Shown here piece by piece: positions 34,339 through 43,534 of a stretch of 64,000 bases of DNA (positions within the stretch are counted from its first letter, which is position 1; each line of letters opens with the position of its first letter). Origin of the DNA: Flexivirga endophytica (GTDB lineage: Bacteria; Actinomycetota; Actinomycetes; Actinomycetales; Dermatophilaceae); NCBI RefSeq assembly GCF_014640635.1, contig NZ_BMHI01000005.1:248001-312000 (forward strand). Reading direction: 5' to 3'. The translations under genes were made by a program, and so were the position numbers. The notes under the pieces were generated by a model that had not been told where the DNA came from, ran no database searches, and saw only the letters and a program-made list of their open reading frames with translations.

Positions 34339-36012
34339 ATGCCCATGGATTCGTCCGCGTTGAGACTCGATGCCGGACCGGTCGACTACATCCTCATCGC
34401 GCTCTACTTCGTCTTCGTCATCGGCATCGGCCTGGTGGCACGACGCCAAGTTTCCAGCAGTGTCGACTTCTTCCTGTCCGGTCGCTCGCTGCCGGCGTGG
34501 ATCACCGGCCTGGCGTTCATCTCCGCGAACCTCGGCGCCACCGAGATCATGGGTATGTCGGCCAGTGGTGCGCAGATCGGTATGGCGACGTTCCACTACT
34601 ACTGGATCGGCGCGATCCCGGCGATGCTCTTCCTCGCCGTGGTGATGATGCCCTTCTACTACGGCTCCGGCGTGCGCAGTGTGCCGGAATTCATGCGGCG
34701 GCGCTTCGGACCCGAGGCGCACCTGGTCAACGCGATCAGTTTCGCGGTGGCGCAGGTGCTGATCGCCGGCATCAACCTCTACCTGCTGGCGACGATCGTC
34801 AACACGCTCTTCGGCTGGAACATCTGGATCTCCACGATCATCGCCGCCATCATCGTGCTCTCGTACATCACGCTCGGTGGCCTGTCCGCAGCGATCTACA
34901 ACGAGGTGCTGCAGTTCTTCGTGATCGTGGCCGCGCTGCTGCCGCTGACGCTGATCGCGATGCACAAGATCGGTGGCTGGGGCGGCCTGCAGGACAAGTT
35001 GCGCGCGCAGAACTTCGCCCACGACCCGATGCAGTCCTGGCCCGGCCAGGGGTTGACCGGTTTCGGCAGCGCGACGTTGTCGGTGATCGGCATCGTCTTC
35101 GGTCTGGGCTTCGTGTTGTCCTTCGGCTACTGGACCACGAACTTCGTCGAGGTCCAGCGTGCGATGGTCAGCAAGGACATGAACTCGGCACGCCGGGCGC
35201 CGATCATCGGCACCTTCCCCAAGATGTTCATCCCCTTCATCATCATCATCCCCGGTATGGCGGCGGCCGGCCTCGGCGCCTTCTCCGGCTCGGGCAAGCA
35301 CGACTACAACAACGCGTTGCTCTTCCTGATGCGCGACCTGCTGCCCAACGGCCTGCTCGGCGTCGCGATCGCCGGAATGCTGGCCGCGTTCATGGCCGGT
35401 ATGGCGGCCAACATCTCGGCGTTCAACACCGTCATGTCCTACGACATCTGGCAGACGTACGTCGTGAAGAACCGGGACGACAAGTACTACCTGGACTTCG
35501 GTCGCATCGCGACCGTCGGCGCAACGGTCATCGCGATCGGCACCTCGGCGTTCGCCAGTCAGTACAACAACGTCATGGGGTATCTGCAGACCCTGTTCGG
35601 CTTCTTCAACGCACCGTTGTTCGCGACCTTCATCCTCGGCATGTTCTGGAAGAAGATGACTCCGGCCGCCGGTTGGACGGGTCTGGTCGCCGGAACCCTC
35701 GGCGCGATCATCGTCGGCATCGCGTCCCAGGACGCTCTCGGCGGACTGTCCCAGGGCTGGGTGGGCTTGTCCGGTCAGGGCGCGAGCTTCGTATGTGCGG
35801 GTGCGGCGTTCGTGGTCGACATACTGGTGAGCGTGATCGTCACCGGGTTCACGGTCTCGAAACCGGAGTCGGAGCTGCGCGGCCTGGTCAAGTCGCTGAC
35901 TCCCAAGGAGGACCACGCCGAGGCGGCCGTCGCCCACTGGTGGCTGTCACCGGTCAAGCTGGCGTCGGTGTCGCTGGTGTTGGTCATCGCCCTCAACGTC
36001 ATCTTCCACTGA
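34339..36012 (+). CDS. sodium:solute symporter (SSS) family transporter
   Basis: A 557-residue transporter with about thirteen helices. YFVFVIGIGLVARRQ, SSVDFFLSGRSLPAWITGLAFISANLGATEIMG and SGVRSVPEFMRRRFGPEA are the hallmark first-three-helix features of the SGLT/SSS family. The substrate is unclear; the closest resemblance from memory is to actinobacterial sugar or myo-inositol-like members. ATG 34339 is preceded by AGGTGA; ATG 34345 is possible. A small two-helix membrane gene follows 29 bases later. It occupies a position between thiL and rpmB, so it interrupts the conserved order. Confidence 0.88.
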   Translation: MPMDSSALRLDAGPVDYILIALYFVFVIGIGLVARRQVSSSVDFFLSGRSLPAWITGLAFISANLGATEIMGMSASGAQIGMATFHYYWIGAIPAMLFLAVVMMPFYYGSGVRSVPEFMRRRFGPEAHLVNAISFAVAQVLIAGINLYLLATIVNTLFGWNIWISTIIAAIIVLSYITLGGLSAAIYNEVLQFFVIVAALLPLTLIAMHKIGGWGGLQDKLRAQNFAHDPMQSWPGQGLTGFGSATLSVIGIVFGLGFVLSFGYWTTNFVEVQRAMVSKDMNSARRAPIIGTFPKMFIPFIIIIPGMAAAGLGAFSGSGKHDYNNALLFLMRDLLPNGLLGVAIAGMLAAFMAGMAANISAFNTVMSYDIWQTYVVKNRDDKYYLDFGRIATVGATVIAIGTSAFASQYNNVMGYLQTLFGFFNAPLFATFILGMFWKKMTPAAGWTGLVAGTLGAIIVGIASQDALGGLSQGWVGLSGQGASFVCAGAAFVVDILVSVIVTGFTVSKPESELRGLVKSLTPKEDHAEAAVAHWWLSPVKLASVSLVLVIALNVIFH

Positions 36013-36041
36013 CCGGTCTCACTGAAAGGAGCTGAAGAGCC

Positions 36042-36356
36042 ATGAATGCTGAAACGACATCCACTCCGCGTAAGCACACCGCCGGCTTGTTCGACGTGCG
36101 CAACATCATCGCCGCGTTGATGGGCATCTACGGCGTGGTGCTGTTCATCATGGGCCTGGTCAACTTCACCGAGGAGGACAAGCGCCGGGCCGACGACATC
36201 AACCTCAACCTCTGGTGCGGCCTGGGGATGTTCATCTTCGCCGTGTGTATGGCGCTGTGGTGCTACCTGCGGCCGATCGTGGTCGACGAGGTCGAGCTCG
36301 AGCGTGACAAGGCGGCCGCAGAGATGAGCAACCCCAACCTGCCGAAGGACGACTGA
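36042..36356 (+). CDS. small two-helix membrane protein with the SSS symporter
   Basis: A 104-residue protein with hydrophobic segments at about 22-40 and 57-75 (NIIAALMGIYGVVLFIMGLV and GLGMFIFAVCMALWCYL), a charged loop EEDKRRADD between them and a charged tail. An AAAGGAG site precedes the ATG. It is co-transcribed with the symporter and ends at a strong terminator, so it may be an accessory subunit; that is inference. I do not know a named family. Confidence 0.8.
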   Translation: MNAETTSTPRKHTAGLFDVRNIIAALMGIYGVVLFIMGLVNFTEEDKRRADDINLNLWCGLGMFIFAVCMALWCYLRPIVVDEVELERDKAAAEMSNPNLPKDD

Positions 36357-36379
36357 CCCTTCGCCGACAGGACACGAAC

Positions 36380-36424
36380 AGCACCGGCGGAACACGCAAC
36401 GGCGTGTTCCGCCGGTGCTTTTTC
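36380..36424 (+). terminator. intrinsic terminator after the symporter operon
   Basis: An 18-bp perfect stem (36380-36397 with 36402-36419) and 4-base loop followed by a run of Ts to 36423. It is the most classical rho-independent terminator in the window. Confidence 0.93.
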
Positions 36425-36426
36425 GC

Positions 36427-36458
36427 GTCCACTCGGACGTGCGTGTCCACTCGGACGT
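36427..36458. repeat. two direct copies of GTCCACTCGGACGTG
   Basis: The 15-mer is repeated exactly at 36427-36441 and 36444-36458, 17 bases apart, in the convergent gap between the symporter operon and rpmB. A looser third copy (TGTTCGCTCGG) follows near 36483. Each unit contains the near-dyad GTCCACTCGGAC. Meaning unknown. Confidence 0.75.
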
Positions 36459-36516
36459 GTATGTGTCACCCCCGGTGCGCTTGTGTTCGCTCGGTGGGGT
36501 TGCGTGACGGCATACG

Positions 36517-36548
36517 AAAACGGGCCGTCCCGAAAGGGACAGCCCGCT
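36517..36548 (-). terminator. intrinsic terminator of rpmB
   Basis: On the minus strand, GGGC(T)GTCCC-TTTC-GGGAC(G)GCCC forms a 9-bp stem with one mismatch (36521-36548), followed by TTTT (36517-36520). It lies 18 bases after the rpmB stop. Confidence 0.8.
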
Positions 36549-36566
36549 CGTGACGTAGGACGCCGA

Positions 36567-36761
36567 CTAACGCTTGACCTTGCCCGCCTTCAGGCAGGAA
36601 GTGCAGACGTTCAGACGCTTCGGGGTCACACCGGCCTCGCCCACGAGCGCCTTGACGCGCTGGATGTTGGGGTTCCAACGACGCTTGGTGCGGCGGTGCG
36701 AGTGCGAGATGTTGTGACCGAAGCCGGGTCCCTTGCCGCAGACGTCGCAGGTGGCAGCCAC
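36567..36761 (-). CDS. rpmB: 50S ribosomal protein L28
   Basis: A 64-residue ribosomal protein. [30 protein letters not shown] and the later [12 protein letters not shown] give the two CxxC pairs of the zinc-binding (C+) form. The GTG at 36761 follows a strong AAGGAG ribosome site; the longer frame upstream lies in non-coding sequence. Divergent from the DAK2 gene, as in mycobacteria. Confidence 0.96.
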   Translation of the reverse strand: MAATCDVCGKGPGFGHNISHSHRRTKRRWNPNIQRVKALVGEAGVTPKRLNVCTSCLKAGKVKR

Positions 36762-36945
36762 GGTGAATCTCCTTGGATAAATGGTTTGAAGAACGTGTTG
36801 CTCCGTGGGCACACCACAGGGGCATGTCGCGTACGGGAACTGCACGATCGTAGCCGAGGCGGTGCCCGGTCTCCAAAACGGGGGAGTGGACCAGGCTAGG
36901 CTCGGGGTGTCCGTGCCGGCCCCCGGAAAGGTCCCCAAGCGTCTC

Positions 36946-38466
36946 ATGCCGCTCGCCCACCTCGACCTGGCAGCGCTGCGCCGATGGGTCATCACGGCGC
37001 GCGCCGACCTCGCGGCATACGCCGAGGCGCTCAACAGCCTCAACGTCTTCCCGGTGCCCGACGGTGACACCGGGAGCAACCTGCTGATGACCATGAGCGA
37101 CGCGGTTGACGAGATCGACCGGCGAGCACCGGAGACCCTCGTCAGCGCGACCCGGGACATGGCGCAGGCCACGCTCACCGCGGCGCGCGGCAACTCCGGG
37201 GTCATCCTCAGCCAGCTGTCCTGCGGCGTGAGTGAAGTGGTCGAGGCCGACGGCGGCGAGACGCTCGCCGCACATCAACTCGCGCGGGTGCTGACCCGTG
37301 CGGCACAACTGGCCCAGGACGGCGTCTCGGTGCCGGTGCCCGGCACTATCCTCACCGTCGCCGCTGCTGCTGCGTCCACCGCTGAGCGAGCCGACGGGGC
37401 CGGCGCCGATCTGGTCGGTGTCATCGACGCCGCTGTCGCCGGCGCCGGCGAGGCGCTGTTGCGCACCCGCATCGACAACCCCGTGCTCTGCCGTGCCGGG
37501 GTCGTCGATGCCGGCGGCGCCGGCTACCTGTTGGTCCTCGAGGCTCTGCAACGGGTCGTGCATGGCGAGGGAGGCCTCGCGGTCACCGGCGGCACCGAGC
37601 CGGAATGGCTGCGGATCAGCCGGGACGCCGCCGGATCCGGAGTGGCTGAGCTGCCGGTCGACTGTGGTGATCACGCGCCGGCCGACGGCCCGTCATACGA
37701 AGTGATGTTCCTGCTGGAGAAGACCAGCGATGACGCGGTGGGCGAGCTGAAGGCAACGTTGCACGATCTGGGTGACTCGCTCGTCGTCGCCGGTGGTCCG
37801 GACCGCTTCTCCGTGCACGTGCACGTCGACGATGTGGCTGCAGCCGTCAACGCCGGTGTGGACGCGGGCCGGGCGCATCGGTTCCGGATCACCCGCTTCG
37901 CGGACCAGCCGTCGGTGCAGACACCGGAATTCGTGGTGCTGGCACTCGCCCATGGGCAAGGCGTCGCGCACGAATTCAAGCGCGTCGGACTCACGGCGCT
38001 GACCGATTGGTATGACGAGGAGGTGCTGCGCTCGCAACTCGGCCGCGTCGGAACGCTGTTGCTGTGCACCTCGCCCGAAACGTTTGACGCGGCACGGGGG
38101 CTGACCACGGACGCCATGGTGGTGGCTGTCGGCCGGGATGCCGCGCAGGCGCTCGCCGCCGCGGCGGTGCTGGACATCGACGCGGGGTTCGACCAGATGT
38201 GCGCGGCGGCGCGGGAGGCCGCCGCCGATGTCGCCAGCGTCCGGGTTGTCGGTGACCCGGGGGATGATGCCCTCATGCAGCAGATCCGAGGTGCCGCCGA
38301 GGCCGTGCGCGGAGCGGAGCTGATGACGCTCGTGACCGGAGACGGCCTGACCGCCGACCGTATCGACGCACTGCTGCTCGCCGTCGCCACGGAGCACCCG
38401 ACGTTGGACGTGACACATGTCGCCGGCGGGGTCGGCGAGCCGCTGCTCACGATCGGGGTCGAGTAG
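36946..38466 (+). CDS. DAK2-domain protein (YloV/FakA-like)
   Basis: A 506-residue two-domain protein. The N-terminal DAK2 kinase domain shows [18 protein letters not shown] (Mg-ATP-binding Asp residues), [12 protein letters not shown] and [15 protein letters not shown]. The C-terminal DegV-like domain carries the YEVMFLLE segment and the later [13 protein letters not shown]. In Firmicutes such proteins are fatty-acid kinases (FakA); the actinobacterial role is unproven. ATG 36946 starts just ahead of the DAK2 core. GTG 36907 or 36913, behind a TAGGCT box at 36897-36902, are alternatives. Immediately precedes recG. Confidence 0.88.
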   Translation: MPLAHLDLAALRRWVITARADLAAYAEALNSLNVFPVPDGDTGSNLLMTMSDAVDEIDRRAPETLVSATRDMAQATLTAARGNSGVILSQLSCGVSEVVEADGGETLAAHQLARVLTRAAQLAQDGVSVPVPGTILTVAAAAASTAERADGAGADLVGVIDAAVAGAGEALLRTRIDNPVLCRAGVVDAGGAGYLLVLEALQRVVHGEGGLAVTGGTEPEWLRISRDAAGSGVAELPVDCGDHAPADGPSYEVMFLLEKTSDDAVGELKATLHDLGDSLVVAGGPDRFSVHVHVDDVAAAVNAGVDAGRAHRFRITRFADQPSVQTPEFVVLALAHGQGVAHEFKRVGLTALTDWYDEEVLRSQLGRVGTLLLCTSPETFDAARGLTTDAMVVAVGRDAAQALAAAAVLDIDAGFDQMCAAAREAAADVASVRVVGDPGDDALMQQIRGAAEAVRGAELMTLVTGDGLTADRIDALLLAVATEHPTLDVTHVAGGVGEPLLTIGVE

Positions 38467-40671
38467 TTGGCGATCACCCGCAGCAGTTCCCTCAAACCGG
38501 TCGTCGGCAAGGCGGCCACCAAGCTCGAGAAGGCGCGCGACCTGCGCAGGGTCGGCGATCTGCTCGACTTCCTGCCGCGGCGCTACCTCGACGCCAGCAA
38601 GAGCGGCCGGCTGGCCGATTTCCAGCTGGGTCAGGATGCTGTGCTGGTCGCGACGATCGTGTCGGCGAGCACCCGGCCGATGCGTGGCCGCAGGGGCAAG
38701 ATGCTGACCGCCGTGCTCCAGGACGCCGACGGCCAGCGAGCCTCCCTGGTGTTCTTCAGCGCATGGGGGCACGAGGAACGTCTCGTCCAGGGCGCCCACG
38801 GAGTTTTCCGGGGCAAGCTGCAGACCTATGGCCGCGACCTGCAGCTCGCGCATCCCGACTACACACTCTTCTCCGGTGGCGCGGAGGACCCCGTCTATCG
38901 GGGCGGACTGATCCCGCTCTATCCGGCGGTCAAAGGCGTCACCGACATGCAGTTGACCCAGGCGATGCGCTTGGTGCTGGAGCAGGTCGAGCTGGATGAC
39001 CCGGTGCCGGACGAAGTGCGCAACGAACGCAAGCTGCTCGACCTGCGGACGGCATACGACCACGTGCACTTCCCGGTCCAGGACGCAGACTGGGGCCGTG
39101 GCAAGCGGCGGCTGCGGTACGACGAGGCGCTGGTCGTGCAGACCGTCCTCGCGCAGCGTCGCGCACTCGCGCGCCAGGAGGAGGCGACCCCTCGCGGCGC
39201 GGTCTCCGGTGGGTTGCTGGAGGCGTTCGACGCGAAGCTGCCGTTCGAGCTGACCGCCGGGCAGCGGGAGGTGGGCGAGCAGATCGCGCACGACATGGCG
39301 CAGGGGCACCCGATGCATCGGTTGCTGCAGGGCGAGGTCGGTTCGGGAAAGACGATCGTGGCGTTGCGGGCGATGCTCGCGGCAATCGACGCCGGCGGCC
39401 AGGCCGCACTGCTCGCGCCGACCGAGGTGCTCGCGCAGCAGCACGAACGCTCGATCAGCGCGATGCTCGGTGAGCTCGGCCAGGCGGGGATGCTCGGCGG
39501 TGCCGACGACGCCACGCGGGTCGCGCTGCTCACCGGGTCGATGACCAAGTCGCAGCGCGAGAAGGTCCTGCTCGACGTCGCCACCGGGCCGGTCGGCATC
39601 GTCATCGGCACACATGCCCTGATCCAGGAGCACGTGATGTTCGCCGATCTGGGTCTGGTCGTCGTCGACGAGCAGCATCGTTTCGGCGTCGAGCAACGAG
39701 ATGCGTTGCGTGCCAAGGCTGTTCGGCCACCGCACGTCCTGGTGATGACGGCGACGCCGATCCCGCGCACGGTCGCGATGACGGTCTTCGGTGACATGGA
39801 CACGTCCGTGTTGCGGGAACTGCCGCGGGGACGGCAACCCATCACGAGTCACGTCGTGCCGGGCAATCGCGAGTCGTGGATGACGCGCACCTGGCAGCGG
39901 GTGGGCGAGGAAGTACGTGCGGGGCACCAGGCGTACGTCGTGTGCCCGCGCATCGGCGACCCGATGGACGGGTCGGTCGAGGTCGCGTTCGAGGGGGAGC
40001 CACCGCCGGACTTCGAGACGTATGCCGAAGGTGAGGAGCCGGAGACACAGCGCGAGCTGGTCGGTGTGCATCAGCAACTCGAGCGGCTGCGCGGCGAGGA
40101 GTCGCTGCAGGGGCTACGGATCGAGATGCTGCACGGCCGGATGTCCGCCGAGGACAAGGACGCCGTCATGCAGGCCTTCGGCGCCGGCGACATCGACGTG
40201 CTGGTCTCGACCACGGTGATCGAGGTCGGTGTCGACGTGCCCAATGCCACCGTGATGGTCGTCATGGACGCCGATCGCTTCGGCATCTCGCAGCTGCACC
40301 AGTTGCGTGGCCGCGTCGGGCGAGGCTCCGCCGCCGGCCTCTGCCTGCTGGTGACCGAGACCGAGAACCCTGAGACCGTCGAGCGGCTGGAGGCGGTCGC
40401 CGCGACCGCCGACGGTTTCCGGCTGGCCGACCTGGACCTTTCGCTGCGGCGCGAAGGCGATGTGCTGGGCGCCGCGCAGAGCGGCACCCGGTCAGGTCTA
40501 CGACTGCTGCGGCTGAGCCATCCCTCCGACGTCGAGCTGATCGACTTCGCCCGGGAGGACGCGACGGCGATCGTCGAGTCCGATCCGGAGCTGGCCAAGC
40601 ACCCTCGGCTCGCCGAGCTGGTCGCCGACCGGCTCAGCGAGGAGCAGGCCGCATTCCTGGAGCGCGGATGA
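38467..40671 (+). CDS. recG: ATP-dependent DNA helicase RecG
   Basis: Remodels stalled replication forks and Holliday junctions. The 734-residue protein has the N-terminal wedge/OB domain (LRRVGDLLDFLPRRYLD), Walker A LLQGEVGSGKTIVA near 290-303, DEQHRFG as motif II, MTATPIPRTVAMTVFGDMD as motif III, and the C-terminal STTVIEVGVDVPNATVMV and HQLRGRVGRG. It starts with TTG three bases after the DAK2 gene's stop begins, so coupling is likely. An acidic insert near residues 500-525 (PPPDFETYAEGEEPETQ) is typical of actinobacteria. Confidence 0.96.
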   Translation: MAITRSSSLKPVVGKAATKLEKARDLRRVGDLLDFLPRRYLDASKSGRLADFQLGQDAVLVATIVSASTRPMRGRRGKMLTAVLQDADGQRASLVFFSAWGHEERLVQGAHGVFRGKLQTYGRDLQLAHPDYTLFSGGAEDPVYRGGLIPLYPAVKGVTDMQLTQAMRLVLEQVELDDPVPDEVRNERKLLDLRTAYDHVHFPVQDADWGRGKRRLRYDEALVVQTVLAQRRALARQEEATPRGAVSGGLLEAFDAKLPFELTAGQREVGEQIAHDMAQGHPMHRLLQGEVGSGKTIVALRAMLAAIDAGGQAALLAPTEVLAQQHERSISAMLGELGQAGMLGGADDATRVALLTGSMTKSQREKVLLDVATGPVGIVIGTHALIQEHVMFADLGLVVVDEQHRFGVEQRDALRAKAVRPPHVLVMTATPIPRTVAMTVFGDMDTSVLRELPRGRQPITSHVVPGNRESWMTRTWQRVGEEVRAGHQAYVVCPRIGDPMDGSVEVAFEGEPPPDFETYAEGEEPETQRELVGVHQQLERLRGEESLQGLRIEMLHGRMSAEDKDAVMQAFGAGDIDVLVSTTVIEVGVDVPNATVMVVMDADRFGISQLHQLRGRVGRGSAAGLCLLVTETENPETVERLEAVAATADGFRLADLDLSLRREGDVLGAAQSGTRSGLRLLRLSHPSDVELIDFAREDATAIVESDPELAKHPRLAELVADRLSEEQAAFLERG

Positions 40672-41243
40672 CGCGCATCATCGCCGGGACGGCCGGTGGC
40701 CGGCGACTGGTGACGCCGCCGGGCGCGGGCACCCGCCCCACCTCGGACCGGGTACGCGAAGCCGTATTCGGGCGCTTGGAGCACCTCGACGCGATCTCCG
40801 AGAGTCACGTCGTCGACCTCTACGCCGGCTCCGGCGCGCTCGGTCTCGAGGCGGTGTCACGCGGCGCCGCCTCGGCGTTGTTGGTGGAGTCGGACCGCAG
40901 GGCCGCAGCCACGATCGGCAAGAACATCAGCCATCTGGAGCTGACCGGTGTGCAGGTGCGATCCAGCCCGGTCGAGACGGTCGTCGGCGCCCCGCTGTCG
41001 CCACTGGCCAACCTCGTGTTCGTCGATCCGCCATACGCACTCGGCGAGGAGGCGCTGGCCGACGTGCTGGCCGCTCTGGTCCGGCACGGCTCGCTGGCGG
41101 CCGACGCGGTGCTGGTCGTGGAGCGTTCGACCCGGTCGGCCGAGCCGGTCTGGCCGGCGGATGTCGAGCTGATCGGGCCGCGGCGCTACGGGGAGACCAC
41201 GTGCTGGTTCGCGGAGTACCTGCCGGACGGCGACACCGCGTAG
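40668..41243 (+). CDS. rsmD: 16S rRNA (guanine-966-N2)-methyltransferase
   Basis: Methylates G966 of 16S rRNA. The 191-residue protein begins TRIIAGTAGGRRL, has RPTSDRVREAVFGRL, the SAM motif VVDLYAGSGALGLEAVSRGA and the catalytic NPPY-type motif written DPPY (FVDPPYALGEE). Its ATG overlaps the recG stop (ATGA), and coaD follows, a conserved rsmD-coaD pair. Confidence 0.95.
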   Translation: MTRIIAGTAGGRRLVTPPGAGTRPTSDRVREAVFGRLEHLDAISESHVVDLYAGSGALGLEAVSRGAASALLVESDRRAAATIGKNISHLELTGVQVRSSPVETVVGAPLSPLANLVFVDPPYALGEEALADVLAALVRHGSLAADAVLVVERSTRSAEPVWPADVELIGPRRYGETTCWFAEYLPDGDTA

Positions 41244-41260
41244 GGCGACCGCCGCTGGCC

Positions 41261-41266
41261 TACAGT
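41261..41266 (+). promoter_or_regulatory. -10 box TACAGT for coaD
   Basis: TACAGT ends 8 bases before the ATG of coaD, consistent with a leaderless transcript separate from the recG-rsmD operon. Confidence 0.5.
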
Positions 41267-41274
41267 TTCGTTCC

Positions 41275-41769
41275 ATGAGTGGCAATCCCCGGCGGTGCGT
41301 CTGTCCCGGCTCCTACGACCCGATCACGAACGGTCATCTGGACGTCATCACCCGAGCGAGCGCGCTGTATGACGATGTCGTCGTCGCGGTGCTGCACAAC
41401 TCCGCGAAGCAAGGGACCTTCACCCCGGACGAGCGCATCGGGCTCATCGAGGCGGCCACTGCGGGTCTGCCGAACGTTCGGGCGCTCGCCTTCGGCGATC
41501 GACTGATCGTGGACGTGTGCCGGGAGCTGGACGCTGCGGTGCTCGTGAAGGGGATCAGGGGGCTGACCGACTACGAGTACGAAGTGCCGATGGCCCTGAT
41601 GAACCGCGAGATGACGGGTGTCGAGACCCTGCTGCTGCCGGGCGATCCGGCATACACGCACTACTCGAGCTCGCTGATCCGACTCATCGCCGGGCGTGGT
41701 GCCGACGTCAGCGCGATGGTGCCGGAGCCGGTTCTCCAACCGCTGCTCGAGCGTCTGACCCGCGGCTGA
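41275..41769 (+). CDS. coaD: phosphopantetheine adenylyltransferase
   Basis: Penultimate step of coenzyme A synthesis. The 164-residue nucleotidyltransferase has CVCPGSYDPITNGHLDVITRA with the T/HxGH motif, KGIRGLTDYEYEVPMALMN, and HYSSSLIRLIAGRGADVS. Its last 62 bases overlap, tail to tail, the gene for a YhgE/Pip-like membrane protein. Confidence 0.97.
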   Translation: MSGNPRRCVCPGSYDPITNGHLDVITRASALYDDVVVAVLHNSAKQGTFTPDERIGLIEAATAGLPNVRALAFGDRLIVDVCRELDAAVLVKGIRGLTDYEYEVPMALMNREMTGVETLLLPGDPAYTHYSSSLIRLIAGRGADVSAMVPEPVLQPLLERLTRG

Positions 41770-42799
41770 ACCACCAGGTCGCGCCGAGCGTGCCGAGCAC
41801 GCCGACCACGATGTAGACGACGAGGCAGACCAGCTGTCCGGTCAGGTGCCGTCCGTCGAAATAGACGATGTTGCGGACGGCGCTGGTGCCGGCGCCATTG
41901 GGGATCAGCGGGCCGATCACCCGCCAGAAGCCGGGCAGCACGTCGAACTGGTAGGCGCCGCCCGCCGACGGGTTGCCCAGGACCACGAAGACGAGGATCG
42001 TCATCCCGATCCCGACGATGCCGAAGAGGGCCTCCATCGCGATGGTGATGGTCGCGCTGCCCAGCACCAGCAGGGTGCCGACACCCCACAGGGCCAGGAA
42101 GCGGCCGGTGAGGGCTCCGAGCACCTGGTCGACGACCAGGGCGCCGAGCAGACCGCTGACCACCGCGTACGGGACCAGTGCCGCCAGGCGGCCGCCGGCC
42201 GCGCCGATCCCGCGTGGCCGCGGACTGCCGATGATGCCGATGGCCGCTGCGACCAGATAGCCGCCGACGATCCAGCCGATCACGAGGTAGAACCCGGTCA
42301 GGCCCCGCGCGTCGTGCGCCTGCAGGGGCACGAGATCGACGCTGTCCGCGCTGCGCTGCTGGGCCGACTCCACCTGCGAGATGGTCTGTTCCACGGCGGT
42401 CACCGTGGAAGAACCGCCACCGCTTGCGACATACAGGGTGTCCTTGTTGTTCGTCCCGGACATGACGAGGGCGGCGCTGGTGTCGCCGTCCTTCACCTGC
42501 TGCTTGGCGACGCCGGCGCTCGCGGCAGCGGTCGCCGTGAGTGGATCACCGTCGATCCCGTTCAGCTGGGCCACGACCTGGCCGGTCTTGGGCCCGGCGA
42601 CCACCGAGATGCTGATCTCGTGCGGCGTGGGGGAGTGAAACGCACCGACGTAGCTGAAGATGAAGGCGATCTGCAGGAAGAGCACACCGACGATCAGCAG
42701 CAGGGTGCGCGGCGCGACCGTGTGTCGCAGCTCACCGGCGAACGAGGTCGGGGGCACCTCCTGTGCGGTGGTGCCGGCTTCGTGCCTGCTGCGTTGCAT
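41708..42799 (-). CDS. YhgE/Pip-like ABC-2-type membrane protein (DUF3533)
   Basis: A 363-residue membrane protein. One N-terminal helix (TLLLIVGVLFLQIAFIFSYVGAFHS, about 32-56) is followed by an extracytoplasmic domain to about 160 and five C-terminal helices, the architecture of DUF3533/YhgE proteins and of ABC-2 permeases lacking an ATPase. The role is unknown; relatives are linked to type VII export, phage infection or drug response. The 3' end overlaps coaD by 62 bases. The start is 26 bases from a strong dyad at 42826-42841, so it is probably tightly repressed. Confidence 0.72.
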   Translation of the reverse strand: MQRSRHEAGTTAQEVPPTSFAGELRHTVAPRTLLLIVGVLFLQIAFIFSYVGAFHSPTPHEISISVVAGPKTGQVVAQLNGIDGDPLTATAAASAGVAKQQVKDGDTSAALVMSGTNNKDTLYVASGGGSSTVTAVEQTISQVESAQQRSADSVDLVPLQAHDARGLTGFYLVIGWIVGGYLVAAAIGIIGSPRPRGIGAAGGRLAALVPYAVVSGLLGALVVDQVLGALTGRFLALWGVGTLLVLGSATITIAMEALFGIVGIGMTILVFVVLGNPSAGGAYQFDVLPGFWRVIGPLIPNGAGTSAVRNIVYFDGRHLTGQLVCLVVYIVVGVLGTLGATWWFSRGSDARAAVGEPAPAPSR

Positions 42800-42825
42800 T
42801 CTCGAATCCTCCGTGATCGTTCTTC

Positions 42826-42841
42826 TACTACAGATGTAGTA
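42826..42841. promoter_or_regulatory. CopY/BlaI-like operator upstream of the YhgE/Pip-like gene
   Basis: TACTACA-GA-TGTAGTA is a perfect 16-bp dyad whose core TACAnnTGTA matches the cop-box consensus of CopY and resembles BlaI/MecI operators. A further ATACTACTACT run follows at once (42842-42852). It lies 27 bases upstream of the membrane-protein start. No BlaI/CopY-family regulator gene is in the window. Confidence 0.65.
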
Positions 42842-42954
42842 ATACTACTACTGGTCGCCGGTTTGGGAGACGGGCGGCCGAACCGGTAGCCTTGCTCTTC
42901 GGTCTTGTCGTTCCCGCGTGAGACTGTGCCATATCACCTGCGAAACACACCTGG

Positions 42955-43533
42955 ATGCATACCGATACGCGACGCCCGCTGGCTCTTGACACCAAGGAGC
43001 TTCCGCGGCGACCCGGCCGGATGCTGGAGGGTGAGGTCCAGGTGGCAGCGCCTGAACACTTCGGCACCGATGTGATCAGCGTGCCGCAAGGTCAGCAGAT
43101 GACCCTGCGGTTGCGCCTCGAATCGGTGATGGAGGGCGTTCTGGTGACCGGCACGGTGCACGCCACGGCGACCGGTGCTTGCGTGCGGTGCCTGGAGCCC
43201 GTCGATCTGCCGATCGACGTCCCGTTTCAGGAGCTGTTCGCTTACGCCGATCGGGCCGCCCACCACCATGAGGTGGAGGACGGTGACGAAGAAGACGTGC
43301 ACGAGCTGGAAGGCGACCTCGCCGACCTGGAGCCCGTGCTGCGGGATGCGGTGGTGCCAGCACTACCCTTCCAGCCGGTATGCCGGGAAGACTGCCCTGG
43401 CCTGTGCTCCGAGTGCGGAGCACGGCTCGCGGACGACCCGACACACCACCACGAAGTGATTGACCCACGGTGGTCGGCACTGGCGGAACTCGCCGGCGAC
43501 GACAACACCGACAACGACGAGAAGAGGAATTGA
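42955..43533 (+). CDS. DUF177 (YceD) family protein
   Basis: A 192-residue protein that precedes rpmF in most bacteria; plant and bacterial members are linked to 23S rRNA accumulation. Seen here are [13 protein letters not shown] at the N-terminus, two CxxC pairs ([10 protein letters not shown] and CPGLCSECG) that could bind zinc, and an acidic, His-containing linker [19 protein letters not shown]. First gene of DUF177-rpmF-rnc-mutM. Confidence 0.9.
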   Translation: MHTDTRRPLALDTKELPRRPGRMLEGEVQVAAPEHFGTDVISVPQGQQMTLRLRLESVMEGVLVTGTVHATATGACVRCLEPVDLPIDVPFQELFAYADRAAHHHEVEDGDEEDVHELEGDLADLEPVLRDAVVPALPFQPVCREDCPGLCSECGARLADDPTHHHEVIDPRWSALAELAGDDNTDNDEKRN

Positions 43534-43534
43534 C

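Noticed and set aside
33211-35937. Minus-strand open frame of 908 codons
   Set aside because: It lies wholly over thiL and the SSS symporter, is rich in Arg/His/Asp/Gly typical of antisense frames in high-GC DNA, and has no recognisable motif.
37693-40077. Minus-strand open frame of 794 codons
   Set aside because: Antisense shadow of the DAK2 gene and recG, both of which have full sets of family motifs.
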